A stretch of 57,958 bases of DNA from Spirosoma validum (GTDB lineage: Bacteria; Bacteroidota; Bacteroidia; Cytophagales; Spirosomataceae): contig NZ_JACXAA010000025.1 in assembly GCF_014699035.1 (NCBI RefSeq), positions 1 to 57,958 of the forward strand. Direction: 5' to 3'. This document shows positions 1 to 8,565 of the stretch, piece after piece. Positions within the stretch are counted from its first letter, which is position 1, and each line of letters opens with the position of its first letter. The notes beneath the pieces are model-generated. The model worked only from the letters and a program-made list of their open reading frames with translations. It made no database searches and was not told the DNA's origin. A program made the translations under genes and the position numbers.

Positions 1-19
1 TGTTTGACGTAGCCTGATT

Positions 20-52
20 CACGGGCTGAAGCCGAACGCGGCCCGGCCCGTG
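20..52. other. Nested GC-rich hairpin upstream of the kdpD-like gene
   Basis: Outer arms CACGGGC (20-26) and GCCCGTG (46-52) enclose inner arms GCCG (31-34) and CGGC (39-42). It may be the terminator of a gene that ends before the window, or part of the leader of the kdpD-like gene. There is no T-tract on the + side, so the role is undecided. No reading frame in bases 1-102 can be assigned with confidence to an upstream gene. Confidence 0.3.
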
Positions 53-102
53 GATACCATTGACTCCCTACCATTTTTGGTAACGCTATTTATGACTACT
101 TA

Positions 103-1248
103 ATGGCAATGAATGACCCTGTCATAACCGACCGCGACCAATCCGCCGAACAGTTTCTGAGACTCATTCAGGAGTCCCGGCGGGGGAAGTTTAAGATTTA
201 TATCGGGATGAGTGCGGGCGTGGGTAAATCGTACCGGATGTTGCAGGAAGCTCATTCGCTGCTACGTAACGGCATCAACGTAACGATTGGGTTTATCGAA
301 ACACATAATCGAGCTGAAACCCAGGCGCTCATCGAGGGACTACCCGTTATTCCTCGCCGTAAGCTATTCTACAAAGGTCGTGAGCTGGAAGAAATGGACG
401 TACAGGCCATTCTAAATCTTCACCCGGAATTAGTTATTGTCGATGAACTGGCGCACTCCAACATTCCTGGCTCAAAAAACGAAAAACGCTGGCAGGACGT
501 ACTGGAGATTCTGGACGCGGGAATTAATGTGATCAGCGCCGTAAATATTCAGCATATTGAAAGCTTATACGATGAGGTTCACGAAATCACGGGCGTCGAC
601 GTAACGGAGCGCGTACCCGACCGTGTATTGCACGTAGCGGATGAGGTTGTGAACATTGATTTGACGGCCGATGAGTTGATTAATCGGCTTAAAGAGGGTA
701 AAATCTACGACAAAGCGAAAGTGCAAACGGCGCTGGCTAATTTCTTTCAGCCCGAAAAAATTCTGCAACTGCGCGAACTCGCGTTACGTGAAGTAGCCAC
801 TGCCGTTGAACGTAAGATCGAGACAACTGTTCCTTCAAACGTACAGGTGAAGCCGGAGCGGTTTCTGGCCAGTATCAGTTCAAATCCGGAAATTGCCCGG
901 CGCGTTATTCGCAAAACAGCCCGGCTGGCTGCTTATTACAATTCACGCTGGTACGTTCTGTATGTCCAGACGCCCGACGAAGCACCCGACCGGATTAGGC
1001 TGGATAAACAACGGCATCTGATTAATAATCTAAAATTAGCGACCGAGCTGGGCGCCGAGGTGATTCAGGTAAAGAGCCGCCACATTGTCAACAGCATTAT
1101 GGCTGAGGTAGAGAAACGGAACGTAACGACGGTTTGCATTGGTAAGCCTCATTTTACGCTAGTGCAGATTATTTTACGAACCAATGCTTTTAATCAATTG
1201 CTTAACAAACTGTCGGGATCAGATACCGACTTGATCATACTCTCCTAA
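103..1248 (+). CDS. kdpD: KdpD-type cytoplasmic sensor protein (KdpD N-terminal plus USP domain, no kinase)
   Basis: 381 residues. The first ~215 residues are the KdpD N-terminal domain, with a Walker A-like motif GMSAGVGKS (Lys42) and a Walker B-like stretch LVIVDELAHSN. The rest is a UspA-like domain ending in TTVCIGKPH. In E. coli KdpD (about 890 aa) this part senses K+ or nucleotide and is joined to four membrane helices and a histidine kinase; here the protein stops after the USP domain. A membrane histidine kinase starts two bases after the stop, so the two probably form a split sensor. No kdpE or kdpFABC is in view; they may lie upstream of the window. The first ATG is used; a second ATG lies two codons in. 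Confidence 0.85.
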   Translation: MAMNDPVITDRDQSAEQFLRLIQESRRGKFKIYIGMSAGVGKSYRMLQEAHSLLRNGINVTIGFIETHNRAETQALIEGLPVIPRRKLFYKGRELEEMDVQAILNLHPELVIVDELAHSNIPGSKNEKRWQDVLEILDAGINVISAVNIQHIESLYDEVHEITGVDVTERVPDRVLHVADEVVNIDLTADELINRLKEGKIYDKAKVQTALANFFQPEKILQLRELALREVATAVERKIETTVPSNVQVKPERFLASISSNPEIARRVIRKTARLAAYYNSRWYVLYVQTPDEAPDRIRLDKQRHLINNLKLATELGAEVIQVKSRHIVNSIMAEVEKRNVTTVCIGKPHFTLVQIILRTNAFNQLLNKLSGSDTDLIILS

Positions 1249-1250
1249 AC

Positions 1251-3068
1251 ATGTCCATCAAAAGCAAAATAGCAGCCGCGTTGGCATTTATGTTCGCTAT
1301 CATCCTGGCCATTGGTGGGTTGAGCATGTATTATCTCAACGAGCTATCGAACGATTCACAGGCGATTTTGAAGGATAACTACATCTCGCTTGAGTTCACC
1401 AGTAACATGCAGAAAGCATTGGCGATGCTCACCGAATCGGCTAAGTCTGACCCAGACGCCCTGGCCGATTTTGATCGAAACCTGAAAAAGCAGGAAGCGA
1501 ACGTAACAGAAGCTGGCGAGGAGAATGCGACCAGCGGCTTACGGCGAGAGTTTAATCGACTCCGGGCGGGCGCTATGGATTCTGTCACGATGGCACGACT
1601 TCGGCAATACCTCTTTGCGCTGGACGATATTAACCGTCAGGCAATTATCCGTAAGAATGAGACCGCTAAACAAACCGCCAAAAACGCGCTGCTGTGGTTG
1701 TCAGTAGTTGGGGCAATTTGCATCATGATTCTGTTTTCGTTCGTCCTCAATTTTCCGGGCTACGTCGCCAATCCTCTGCGCGAGTTGACACGGGGCCTTC
1801 GGCAGGTAACCAAACGCAACTTTGAAGAGCGACTGCATATCAGCTCTAACGACGAGTTTGGCGAACTGGCCCGGACGTTTAATTCCATGACAGAAAAACT
1901 GGATGAGTATGAGCACTCGAATCTGGCGCGGGTACTGTTCGAAAAACGACGTATTGACACTCTCATTCGGATCATGAATGAAGGCATTGTTGGGATGGAT
2001 GAGAATAAACGTATCCTGTTCGCCAATCCGGTGGCTTGTCGGTTACTGGGCCTTGATGAGACTCAACTAATTGGTCAGTACGCGCCCGACGTAGCAGCAT
2101 CAAATGATCTCATGCGGACATTGATTCAGGATATTATGGCCGAACAAGTACCCGGAACCGAATCGAATGGCTTTCTGAAAATCTATGATCCTGGTCTGGA
2201 TGGACCTGGTTTGAATGAAACGGCCCGGAATGGAAGCGGAAAGGAAAGCTATTTCAAACGTCGAACCCATACTGTGGAAGTGACCCGGACGGGCGAAGAG
2301 CACTCTCAGTTAGCGGGTTACGTTATGGTGCTTGAAAACATTACGTCCTACAAAGAGCTTGACCTGGCGAAAACCAATTTCATTGCAACGATCTCACATG
2401 AGTTAAAAACACCGTTGTCGAGCAGTAAAATGAGCCTTAAACTGCTGGAAGATTCACGGGTCGGTCAGCTGAATGACGAGCAGAAGCAACTCGTCAGTAA
2501 CCTTTCCGCCGATATTAACCGACTCCTGAATCTGACGGGCGAACTGCTGAACATGGCTCAGGTGGAATCAGGACAAATTCAACTCAACATACAATCAGTA
2601 GCGCCGGTCAACATTGTCAATTATGCGATAAATGCGCTCCGGGTACAGGCTGAAAACAAACGGATTACGCTTTCCATAACGGCTCCTGAAAAGTTGCCAC
2701 CTGTTTCAGCTGACCCGGATAAGGCATCGTGGGTATTGGTCAACTTTCTGAATAACGCCATTCGCCACAGTCCCGACGATAGCTCAATCGACGTATCGGC
2801 CAATCTGATTAACAACTTCGTCGAGTTTCGGGTGCGCGACCATGGGCCGGGTATTCAACCTGAACACCAAAGCCGGGTCTTTGATCGCTATTTTAAAGCC
2901 TCTTCGCTAACGGGAAAACTATCGGAATCATCATCAGGCAGTACGGGACTTGGCCTGGCTATCTCCAGTGAATTTATCCAGAGCATGGATGGCCAGATTG
3001 GCTTAGATCCGCAGATTACTGATGGCGCTGCCTTTTTTTTTCGGCTACCCGTCGATCAAAAAGCATGA
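1251..3068 (+). CDS. Membrane sensor histidine kinase (HAMP-PAS-HisKA-HATPase)
   Basis: 605 residues. A membrane helix near residues 7-29 and a second near 143-165 flank a periplasmic segment. HAMP follows (about 166-220), then a PAS-like domain (about 230-370) and HisKA with His383 in ISHELKTPLSS. The ATPase domain shows the N box NNAIRHSP, the G1 box DHGPGI and the G2 box GSTGLGLA. It starts two bases after the kdpD-like gene, so the pair is almost certainly co-translated, and this kinase probably replaces the catalytic half of KdpD. It lacks the KdpD-type four-helix block. No response regulator is adjacent; the next gene is a ThuA-like protein. Confidence 0.88.
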   Translation: MSIKSKIAAALAFMFAIILAIGGLSMYYLNELSNDSQAILKDNYISLEFTSNMQKALAMLTESAKSDPDALADFDRNLKKQEANVTEAGEENATSGLRREFNRLRAGAMDSVTMARLRQYLFALDDINRQAIIRKNETAKQTAKNALLWLSVVGAICIMILFSFVLNFPGYVANPLRELTRGLRQVTKRNFEERLHISSNDEFGELARTFNSMTEKLDEYEHSNLARVLFEKRRIDTLIRIMNEGIVGMDENKRILFANPVACRLLGLDETQLIGQYAPDVAASNDLMRTLIQDIMAEQVPGTESNGFLKIYDPGLDGPGLNETARNGSGKESYFKRRTHTVEVTRTGEEHSQLAGYVMVLENITSYKELDLAKTNFIATISHELKTPLSSSKMSLKLLEDSRVGQLNDEQKQLVSNLSADINRLLNLTGELLNMAQVESGQIQLNIQSVAPVNIVNYAINALRVQAENKRITLSITAPEKLPPVSADPDKASWVLVNFLNNAIRHSPDDSSIDVSANLINNFVEFRVRDHGPGIQPEHQSRVFDRYFKASSLTGKLSESSSGSTGLGLAISSEFIQSMDGQIGLDPQITDGAAFFFRLPVDQKA

Positions 3069-3115
3069 GATAATGCGCGATTCGGGCTTATAGAGTCATC
3101 AACTAAACCCAAAAG

Positions 3116-3955
3116 ATGAATCGATTCACTACATTATTACTATCTGCCCTAATTTTTTGCCTGCTTACGGCTAGCGCCAGTTGGAGTCAGGAGGTGAACT
3201 GGAAAAAGGTAAAAGTGCTGGTGTATACAAAAAATGGGAAGGGCTATGTCCACGATAATATTCCGAATGCGGTTCTGTGTATTCAGAAATTGGGTACACA
3301 AAACGGCTTTGCCGTCGACGTATCGGATCAGCCAGCCGTTTTTACCGAGGCTAATCTCCGGCAGTATACCCTGCTCGTTTTTACCAGCACCAACAACGAC
3401 GTTTTTGATACAGATCAGCAGCGATTGAGTTTCCGGCGATACATGGAAGCAGGTGGGGGGTTCGTGGGTATTCATTCCGTTATGGGCACCGAGCGCAACT
3501 GGACCTGGTTCAAGCGTATGCTGGGCGGTACGTTTGCCTGGCACCCCAAGTTCCAAAAATTCAATGTGGAGGTACTGGACTCGAAAAACCCATCCATGCA
3601 GGGCTTACCGAAGGTTTGGGAAAAAGAAGATGAGTTTTATTTCACGAAAAATATGTCGCCAGGGCCAACTGTCATCATGGCGAACGATCTGACAACACTT
3701 AAGCAGGACGAACCGGAAAAAATAAAAATGTTCGGCGCTCCTTTTGTCGATCTGTATCCATCGGCATGGTACTACAATTTTGATGGAGGCTACACCTGGT
3801 GTACAACCCTGGGCCATGCCAAAACGGATTACGTGGAGGATACTACGTTTATCAGACACATTTTCCAGGGAATCCGCTACGTAGCGAGTCAGGTAAAAAA
3901 AATCGACTTCAACAAAGCCTACGCCGACTCGCGCGATACACCAATCCGCTATTAA
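3116..3955 (+). CDS. Exported ThuA-like domain protein
   Basis: 279 residues with a signal peptide (hydrophobic core LLLSALIFCLLTASA, cleavage near SWSQ). The body matches the ThuA family, a class I glutamine-amidotransferase-like fold found in Bacteroidota exported sugar-related proteins: KVLVYTKNGKGYVHDNIP at the start, GGGFVGIHSVMG in the middle and GYTWCTTLGHAK near the end. The substrate is unknown; family members sit in sugar and glycoside degradation loci. It follows the kinase by 47 bases and ends in a strong terminator shared with the small leftward gene. The assignment rests on these motifs; enzymatic function is not established for most members. Confidence 0.8.
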   Translation: MNRFTTLLLSALIFCLLTASASWSQEVNWKKVKVLVYTKNGKGYVHDNIPNAVLCIQKLGTQNGFAVDVSDQPAVFTEANLRQYTLLVFTSTNNDVFDTDQQRLSFRRYMEAGGGFVGIHSVMGTERNWTWFKRMLGGTFAWHPKFQKFNVEVLDSKNPSMQGLPKVWEKEDEFYFTKNMSPGPTVIMANDLTTLKQDEPEKIKMFGAPFVDLYPSAWYYNFDGGYTWCTTLGHAKTDYVEDTTFIRHIFQGIRYVASQVKKIDFNKAYADSRDTPIRY

Positions 3956-3961
3956 ACACAC

Positions 3962-4024
3962 GTCAATTCAATCATAAAAAGCCCTCATCGCGAACGATAG
4001 AGGGCTTTTTATGATTGAATTGAC
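3962..4024. terminator. Bidirectional intrinsic terminator, 25-bp perfect stem
   Basis: Arms 3962-3986 and 4000-4024 are perfect inverted repeats around a 13-base loop. The arms carry A5 and T5 tracts (AAAAAGCCCTC and GAGGGCTTTTT), so both directions end in a U-run. It lies between the convergent ends of the ThuA gene (stop at 3955) and the 37-codon leftward ORF (stop at 4029). Confidence 0.9.
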
Positions 4025-4028
4025 TTAA

Positions 4029-4142
4029 TTAGCGTACGCGCAGACGATACGTGCTGCGGCTTACCTGACCAATCACCGGGCCACCCACTTCGATAATGCG
4101 GGGGCGGGGAGGACGGTTTATTTTTAATAGATTCGTTCTCAT
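4029..4142 (-). CDS. 37-residue cationic, proline-arginine-rich small protein
   Basis: ATG at 4142 on the minus strand, TAA at 4029-4031, 37 residues. It opens MRTNLLKINRPPRPRIIEVG and ends RSTYRLRVR: eight Arg plus one Lys against one Glu, so strongly basic. There is no signal peptide or membrane helix. Its stop lies five bases before the 25-bp bidirectional terminator, which argues that a leftward transcript really ends here. A weak CATCTTTG box (compare TAnnTTTG) lies about 30 bases upstream of the ATG. I do not recognise the family. The core PPRPR recalls ribosome- or nucleic-acid-binding peptides, but that is only a resemblance. Alternatively it is a chance ORF in the leader of another transcript. 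Confidence 0.55.
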   Translation of the reverse strand: MRTNLLKINRPPRPRIIEVGGPVIGQVSRSTYRLRVR

Positions 4143-4255
4143 TAGTATAGTGTTGTTTTTAATTGACGATACAAAGATGCTGTATGTCGTTCTACGTCAC
4201 TATTCAACTGTTCACGAACCGCTTATGTACGCGTCTGAACTGCTATAAATTGCAC

Positions 4256-4269
4256 ATGAAGCGCTTCAT
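4256..4269. repeat. 14-bp perfect palindrome
   Basis: ATGAAGCGCTTCAT is self-complementary. It lies between the end of the Gfo/Idh/MocA gene (4296) and the start of the 37-codon gene (4142), about 115 bases upstream of the latter. It could be an operator for a dimeric regulator. No second copy was noticed in the window. Confidence 0.3.
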
Positions 4270-4295
4270 TATCAGCTACTTTTGCGTTAATTATA

Positions 4296-5693
4296 TTAGC
4301 TTTCTTTCGGTTCTGGTCCCCGGAATGCATCTTTTTTGTCGATAGTTGTCAGCTTCACGGGTTTGCCTTCTCTGGCCGACTGATAGATGGCTTCCATTAT
4401 TTTCTGATCCTGAAGACCTTCTTCACCTGGGGTAAAAGGCACCTTATTTTCCAGAATACATTCAGAGAAATGGTCCATTTCGGTAGCAAAATGGTCTTTG
4501 TCAGCAATGTTATGCTGAATAATCTGATTGTCTTTTCCCTGCGCCTGACTCGTTTCCAGTTTCAATCCTGTATAGGGAAAAGCAGGGTCCATCTTGATCC
4601 AGCCCGTGTCGGCCAGAACTCGGTAACTTTTGTCGTCGTGATGCCCGTAGCTGGTTGCGCAACTCGCCTGCACGCCACTCGGAAATTTCATGAGCCAGTT
4701 TACCTGTTCTTCGACTTCTTTGAAACGAGGGTCATTGGGGGTACTATGAACGTAACCCACCACTTCTGTTGGTTCTTCACCCAGAACGTACCGAATTGTG
4801 TTCAGACAATATAACCCCACATCGGGTAGTGAACCACCGCCAGCTAATGCTTTATTAAATCGCCAGTGTTTCGGATTGTCGGAGTTCTGACCGTTGTTGG
4901 CAATAATCGACTTCACTTTCCCAAACTGCTCTTTCTGGACCATTTCGCGAACCATACGGTTGTGGGGTTCATACTGAATCCGGTAGGCAACCATTAGTTT
5001 ACGATCGGCTTTTTTGCAGGCGTCGATCATGGCTTCGCATTCAGCAACGGAATTTGCCATTGGTTTTTCGCACAGAATATGTTTCCCTGCCTGTGCTCCC
5101 CGAATGGTATATTCAGCGTGCATACCGTTGGGTAACACGATAAAAATAGCCTGTACTTCTTTGTTGTCCTTTAGCTTATCGTAGTCTTCATAGCTGTAGC
5201 AACTTTCTTTTTTGATGCCATACTGTTCAGCCACTTTTTTCATCTTTTCGGGGCTGCCGCTCACCAAGGCCACTACTTTCGATTTTTTACACGATACGAT
5301 AGCGGGCAAAATTTGGTTAAGCGTGAGGTGACCAAGTCCAACCAGCGCATAGCCAACCCGCTGGTCTTCGGGCAGTGGGGTAGGCGTATCGCCTTCCTGC
5401 TGTTCCGTTTTAGCTTTTATTGGCTCCAGCTCAATCGACTTCTGCTGATCGGAGGGCACCTCGGCTGGTGGCGACGTAGCGGGTAATTTCGGTACTGGAC
5501 CGTTGGATGTATTCATCGTTTCGGCAGATGAAGAAGCCGTTGTTTCTGGCTTTTTTTCACAGCCAACAAGCGTGCTTCCGATAGCACCTACCGCTAGCGT
5601 CCGACCAGTAAACTGGAGAAAGTCCTGACGGGATACGCGTGTTGCGGAAGGTTGGTCGAGTAGGAGGTCAACGAAGCGATTGATTGGATTCAT
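4296..5693 (-). CDS. Gfo/Idh/MocA family oxidoreductase, secreted (Tat-like lipoprotein signal)
   Basis: 465 residues. The N-terminus has a Tat-like motif SRQDFLQFTGR and then a lipobox, TLVGC (Cys45), followed by a Ser/Thr/Pro-rich linker to about residue 105. The Rossmann domain begins VGYALVGLGHLTLNQILP, and the family motif CEKPMA with YRIQYEP follows, as in glucose-fructose oxidoreductases. The expected activity is NAD(P)-dependent oxidation or reduction of a sugar or its derivative at the cell surface or in the periplasm, with a tightly bound cofactor. The linker is longer than usual. The twin arginine is degenerate (SRQ rather than SRR), so export by Tat is likely but not certain. Confidence 0.82.
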   Translation of the reverse strand: MNPINRFVDLLLDQPSATRVSRQDFLQFTGRTLAVGAIGSTLVGCEKKPETTASSSAETMNTSNGPVPKLPATSPPAEVPSDQQKSIELEPIKAKTEQQEGDTPTPLPEDQRVGYALVGLGHLTLNQILPAIVSCKKSKVVALVSGSPEKMKKVAEQYGIKKESCYSYEDYDKLKDNKEVQAIFIVLPNGMHAEYTIRGAQAGKHILCEKPMANSVAECEAMIDACKKADRKLMVAYRIQYEPHNRMVREMVQKEQFGKVKSIIANNGQNSDNPKHWRFNKALAGGGSLPDVGLYCLNTIRYVLGEEPTEVVGYVHSTPNDPRFKEVEEQVNWLMKFPSGVQASCATSYGHHDDKSYRVLADTGWIKMDPAFPYTGLKLETSQAQGKDNQIIQHNIADKDHFATEMDHFSECILENKVPFTPGEEGLQDQKIMEAIYQSAREGKPVKLTTIDKKDAFRGPEPKES

Positions 5694-5831
5694 AACGTAG
5701 TGCGTTTACGTTAAGCAACCGTTTGTGAGAAGGCGTTGTTTGGAAGAGTGAGGGTATGTAATTTGTTTTCTTCTACTAAACGGATTGTAGTCAAGGCAGT
5801 AATATCAACAAGAATAAGGAGTTCTGGGTAG

Positions 5832-5884
5832 AAAAATCAGAAGCCGAACTACATAGTGAGTGACGTTCAACTTCTGATTTTTTT
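5832..5884 (-). terminator. Intrinsic terminator of the alpha/beta hydrolase gene
   Basis: Arms AAAATCAGAAG (ending 5843) and CTTCTGATTTTT (from 5871) are inverted repeats, with T-tracts on both sides. It starts four bases after the hydrolase stop on the minus strand. Confidence 0.75.
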
Positions 5885-5887
5885 GAT

Positions 5888-6676
5888 TTATGCATTCTTC
5901 GCCAGCCAATCCAGAATATAATCAGCATCTTCTTTCCAGGTAGGCTGGCCAACAACGAAGTGATTACGTCCCGGAAATTCTTTGTAATCCAACACGGAAC
6001 CGCTGTTTTTGTAAGCCTCGAAATTTCGATTATTGAGGTGAGCTGGTATGATGTTGTCGATACTTCCCGATGTAAGCAGAAGCGGAGGGTGTGGTTTCTC
6101 AAAATCAACGTGAGCCGCACTGGTTAAGCCACCACGAGCTACTTTTTTCGATTCTGGAATCGTGTTCTCATCGTAGGCTTTTTGCTGCTCTGCCAGCGGC
6201 ATTTCATTGACAAATGCGTATTGCCAGTCTTCAAACGACATCAGGTAGGTTTCCTCAAGATCAGTGAACAAACCCAGTGCTTTCCAGCCCGCTTTCAGGA
6301 ACGAAAACTCGTAGGGAAACACGCCCTGTGGCGGAACCGAGTGAATGGCAACTCCAGCCGCTGCCAGATCCCGATTAACGATAATCTGCGTGATCAGACC
6401 GCCCAGTGAGTGACCAATGACAATCGGTTTTTCAGGGAAGCTCTTGACAATGTTCGCATAATGGTCAACCAGTTCATCCAGCGATAAATTGGCTAAATCG
6501 GTGTCGTTTGGCTGGCGGGCGCGCAGTTCTGCCGCTGTGCCATCTTTGTAGGGCCAGGGTGGAGCAATGGTAGTATAGCCTTTGCCCTCGAAATAAGCTT
6601 GCCAATCGGCCCAGCCTGTATTGACAACAAAAGCTCCGGTAACAAATACGACGTTTTTGGTTTTACTGGCTTCCAT
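5888..6676 (-). CDS. Alpha/beta hydrolase
   Basis: 262 residues from the ATG at 6676. An in-frame extension to 6730 is not needed, because the fold begins right after this Met with KTKNVVFVTGAFV. The nucleophile elbow is IGHSLGGLIT (Ser), the acid is probably the Asp in SGSIDNIIPA, and the base is the His in FPGRNHFVVGQP. There is no signal peptide, so it is cytoplasmic. The family includes esterases and other hydrolases; the substrate cannot be told. A Crp/Fnr-type regulator lies directly upstream on the same strand, with a 16-bp palindrome in the 157-base gap, suggesting that the regulator controls this gene. Confidence 0.8.
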   Translation of the reverse strand: MEASKTKNVVFVTGAFVVNTGWADWQAYFEGKGYTTIAPPWPYKDGTAAELRARQPNDTDLANLSLDELVDHYANIVKSFPEKPIVIGHSLGGLITQIIVNRDLAAAGVAIHSVPPQGVFPYEFSFLKAGWKALGLFTDLEETYLMSFEDWQYAFVNEMPLAEQQKAYDENTIPESKKVARGGLTSAAHVDFEKPHPPLLLTSGSIDNIIPAHLNNRNFEAYKNSGSVLDYKEFPGRNHFVVGQPTWKEDADYILDWLAKNA

Positions 6677-6802
6677 AATTGTACAGTTTAGAGTATGTGA
6701 ATTAGTGAAACTTAGTACCAGCCCAGGCATTAAGAGAGGTATTTTGATACGTTCCCTGATGCTTTGAACAGTACAAAAGTCAGCAAGCCAACAGACAATA
6801 AA

Positions 6803-6818
6803 TTTAACCCAGGTTAAA
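6803..6818. promoter_or_regulatory. Candidate operator palindrome upstream of the hydrolase
   Basis: TTTAACC-CA-GGTTAAA is a perfect 7+2+7 palindrome, 15 bases past the stop of the Crp/Fnr-like gene and about 125 bases upstream of the hydrolase start. The size suits a dimeric winged-helix regulator. It does not match the E. coli Crp or Fnr half sites, so the link to the neighbouring regulator is inferred from position only. Confidence 0.4.
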
Positions 6819-6832
6819 ATCGTAACGAATCG

Positions 6833-7420
6833 CTACCGACTGGCCATTCGTTTTCGGATACGACTCAATGAAGGCCCCTGAATACCGAGGTAAGAAGAGA
6901 TGTGGTAAAGCGGTACGGCATTGTAAATATCGGGATGCTGTTGCATTAGCTCCAGGTACCGCTGTTCGGGCGTTTGAAACAGGGAATCTTCCATTCGGCT
7001 CATGGCCATCATAAACGCTCGTTCGGCAACGAGCCTGCCAAAACGCTCCCATTGATGAGACTGCTGATACAGCTGGTTCAGTTGATCAGTTCGGATGTAT
7101 AAAATGGTCGAATCCGACATTGACTCAGTATGATAATTACACGGCGTCTGCGTAAGAAAACTCTTGTACGACACGATTAATTGGTGTTTCGAAAAGAAAA
7201 ATACATTCTTTTCGTCACCAGTGAGTTCGTTGACGTAGTACGCCCTAAAAATTCCATCAAGAATGAATCCGAGATGTTTGCAGACGCTTTTGTGTTCGTT
7301 GAAAAACTCACCTTTCCGATAACGCTTTAGTTGCCAGTAGGGTGTCGACAGCGCAAAGTCGTTCTCGTTGATTCCGGCAAAGTCCTGTAATGCGTATTGC
7401 AGTAAACCTATGTCGTTCAT
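6833..7420 (-). CDS. Crp/Fnr family transcriptional regulator
   Basis: 195 residues. An N-terminal cyclic-nucleotide-binding beta-roll (about residues 25-120; YRKGEFFNEHKSVCKHLGFI, FRAYYVNELTG) is followed by a dimer helix (ERFGRLVAERAFMMAMSRM). The C-terminal winged helix ends with a recognition-helix region SYLGIQGPSLSRIRKRM. No cysteine cluster for an iron-sulphur centre is evident, so it is not a classical Fnr; the ligand is unknown. Bacteroidota have many such short regulators next to a single target. Here the likely target is the hydrolase just downstream, with the intervening palindrome as operator. Confidence 0.85.
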   Translation of the reverse strand: MNDIGLLQYALQDFAGINENDFALSTPYWQLKRYRKGEFFNEHKSVCKHLGFILDGIFRAYYVNELTGDEKNVFFFSKHQLIVSYKSFLTQTPCNYHTESMSDSTILYIRTDQLNQLYQQSHQWERFGRLVAERAFMMAMSRMEDSLFQTPEQRYLELMQQHPDIYNAVPLYHISSYLGIQGPSLSRIRKRMASR

Positions 7421-7554
7421 ATTCTGGCTGTTGATGTTCCTGTAAAGGTAAAAAGGCAGCTTAAAATACGTGGTTTTCCGCGCAGATTTTTAAAAGAATT
7501 TAGTTGAGGAATATTTTTATAGACTAACTGAGAAAAGCTGAAAATAATCTGTTG

Positions 7555-8439
7555 TTACGCTCCTACAAACCTCAATAGGTCGCGGTAAATGATGTTGTGT
7601 TCCCAGAATAACTGCGTGACCATGCCAACGTGTTTTTTGCCCGGTAATATGGTGAATTCATGTTTTACGCCCAGGTCTTGTAACCGTTGGTTGAATTTTC
7701 GCGTACTGCTGGCAATGCCCGGATACGTATGTTCTCCCGCATACATCAATACAGGCGGACTGTCGGCCCGAACGTAGTACAGCGGAGAAACATCACGCCA
7801 GACAGCCGGATTTTTACCAAATGGTACAAGGTATTTCTCGTCGCCGGAATACTCCATTTTTGTTAGGTAGTCAAACATATCCAAGCCTCCCGGATCGTCG
7901 AGAATAGCCCCTTTAATCGGGTTCCTGATTGCGCCGAGCTTTGTAAATAATTGATCGTTGGTCGCTATCAGCGCGGCTAATCCACCACCTGCTGAGTGAC
8001 CCATCACAAAAATCCGACTTGGGTCGCCACCGTATTCAGCAATGTGAGTTTGCGTCCAGATCACGGCACGGGCGCAATCATCAGCCATGTCTGGAACCGT
8101 TACGGAAGGAGCAAGCCGGTAATTAATGAGCACGGCAACCACGCCCTGTTTCGCCAACCGCCGACCAATAAAAGCGTAAAGATTTTTGCTGCCACTATCC
8201 CAGGCACCGCCATGAATAAATACTACTACAGGGCGGCCTATTGCCTGCCTTTGGTTGGGCTGGTAAACATCGAGTACGTTCCGATCAACATCAAAGTCAG
8301 GTACGTTAGGCGTTACGTAGGGTATATTTTTTGTGCGCCGACTGCTGCTGGCAATGGCATATTCATTGCCGAGAACTAAAACTGTAATGGCAACAAGCAG
8401 CACGGCTGGAATCTGCCACACGAATCGGGAACGGAGCAT
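7555..8439 (-). CDS. Exported alpha/beta hydrolase of the esterase/lipase (HSL/carboxylesterase) type
   Basis: 294 residues with a signal peptide or anchor (IPAVLLVAITVLVLG). The oxyanion motif HGGAWDSGS and the nucleophile motif MGHSAGGGLAAL (Ser) place it in the alpha/beta hydrolase fold-3 or carboxylesterase-like group. The C-terminal His is in LPGKKHVGMVTQ, and a candidate acid is in YAGEHTYPG. It is probably a periplasmic or surface esterase; the substrate is unknown. It stands alone, with 134 bases to the Crp/Fnr gene downstream and 126 bases to the unknown exported protein upstream, and no clear terminator of its own. Confidence 0.8.
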   Translation of the reverse strand: MLRSRFVWQIPAVLLVAITVLVLGNEYAIASSSRRTKNIPYVTPNVPDFDVDRNVLDVYQPNQRQAIGRPVVVFIHGGAWDSGSKNLYAFIGRRLAKQGVVAVLINYRLAPSVTVPDMADDCARAVIWTQTHIAEYGGDPSRIFVMGHSAGGGLAALIATNDQLFTKLGAIRNPIKGAILDDPGGLDMFDYLTKMEYSGDEKYLVPFGKNPAVWRDVSPLYYVRADSPPVLMYAGEHTYPGIASSTRKFNQRLQDLGVKHEFTILPGKKHVGMVTQLFWEHNIIYRDLLRFVGA

Positions 8440-8565
8440 ATAAAAATCTCATTTTGAGACGTAACGTGAATGAACGAAGGCTAAGTACGGGTAAATCTGT
8501 ACTTATAGCTACCGCTGTCAATACATACCACAAAACTGAGATTCCGGATTGGTAGGGAGTATCGT

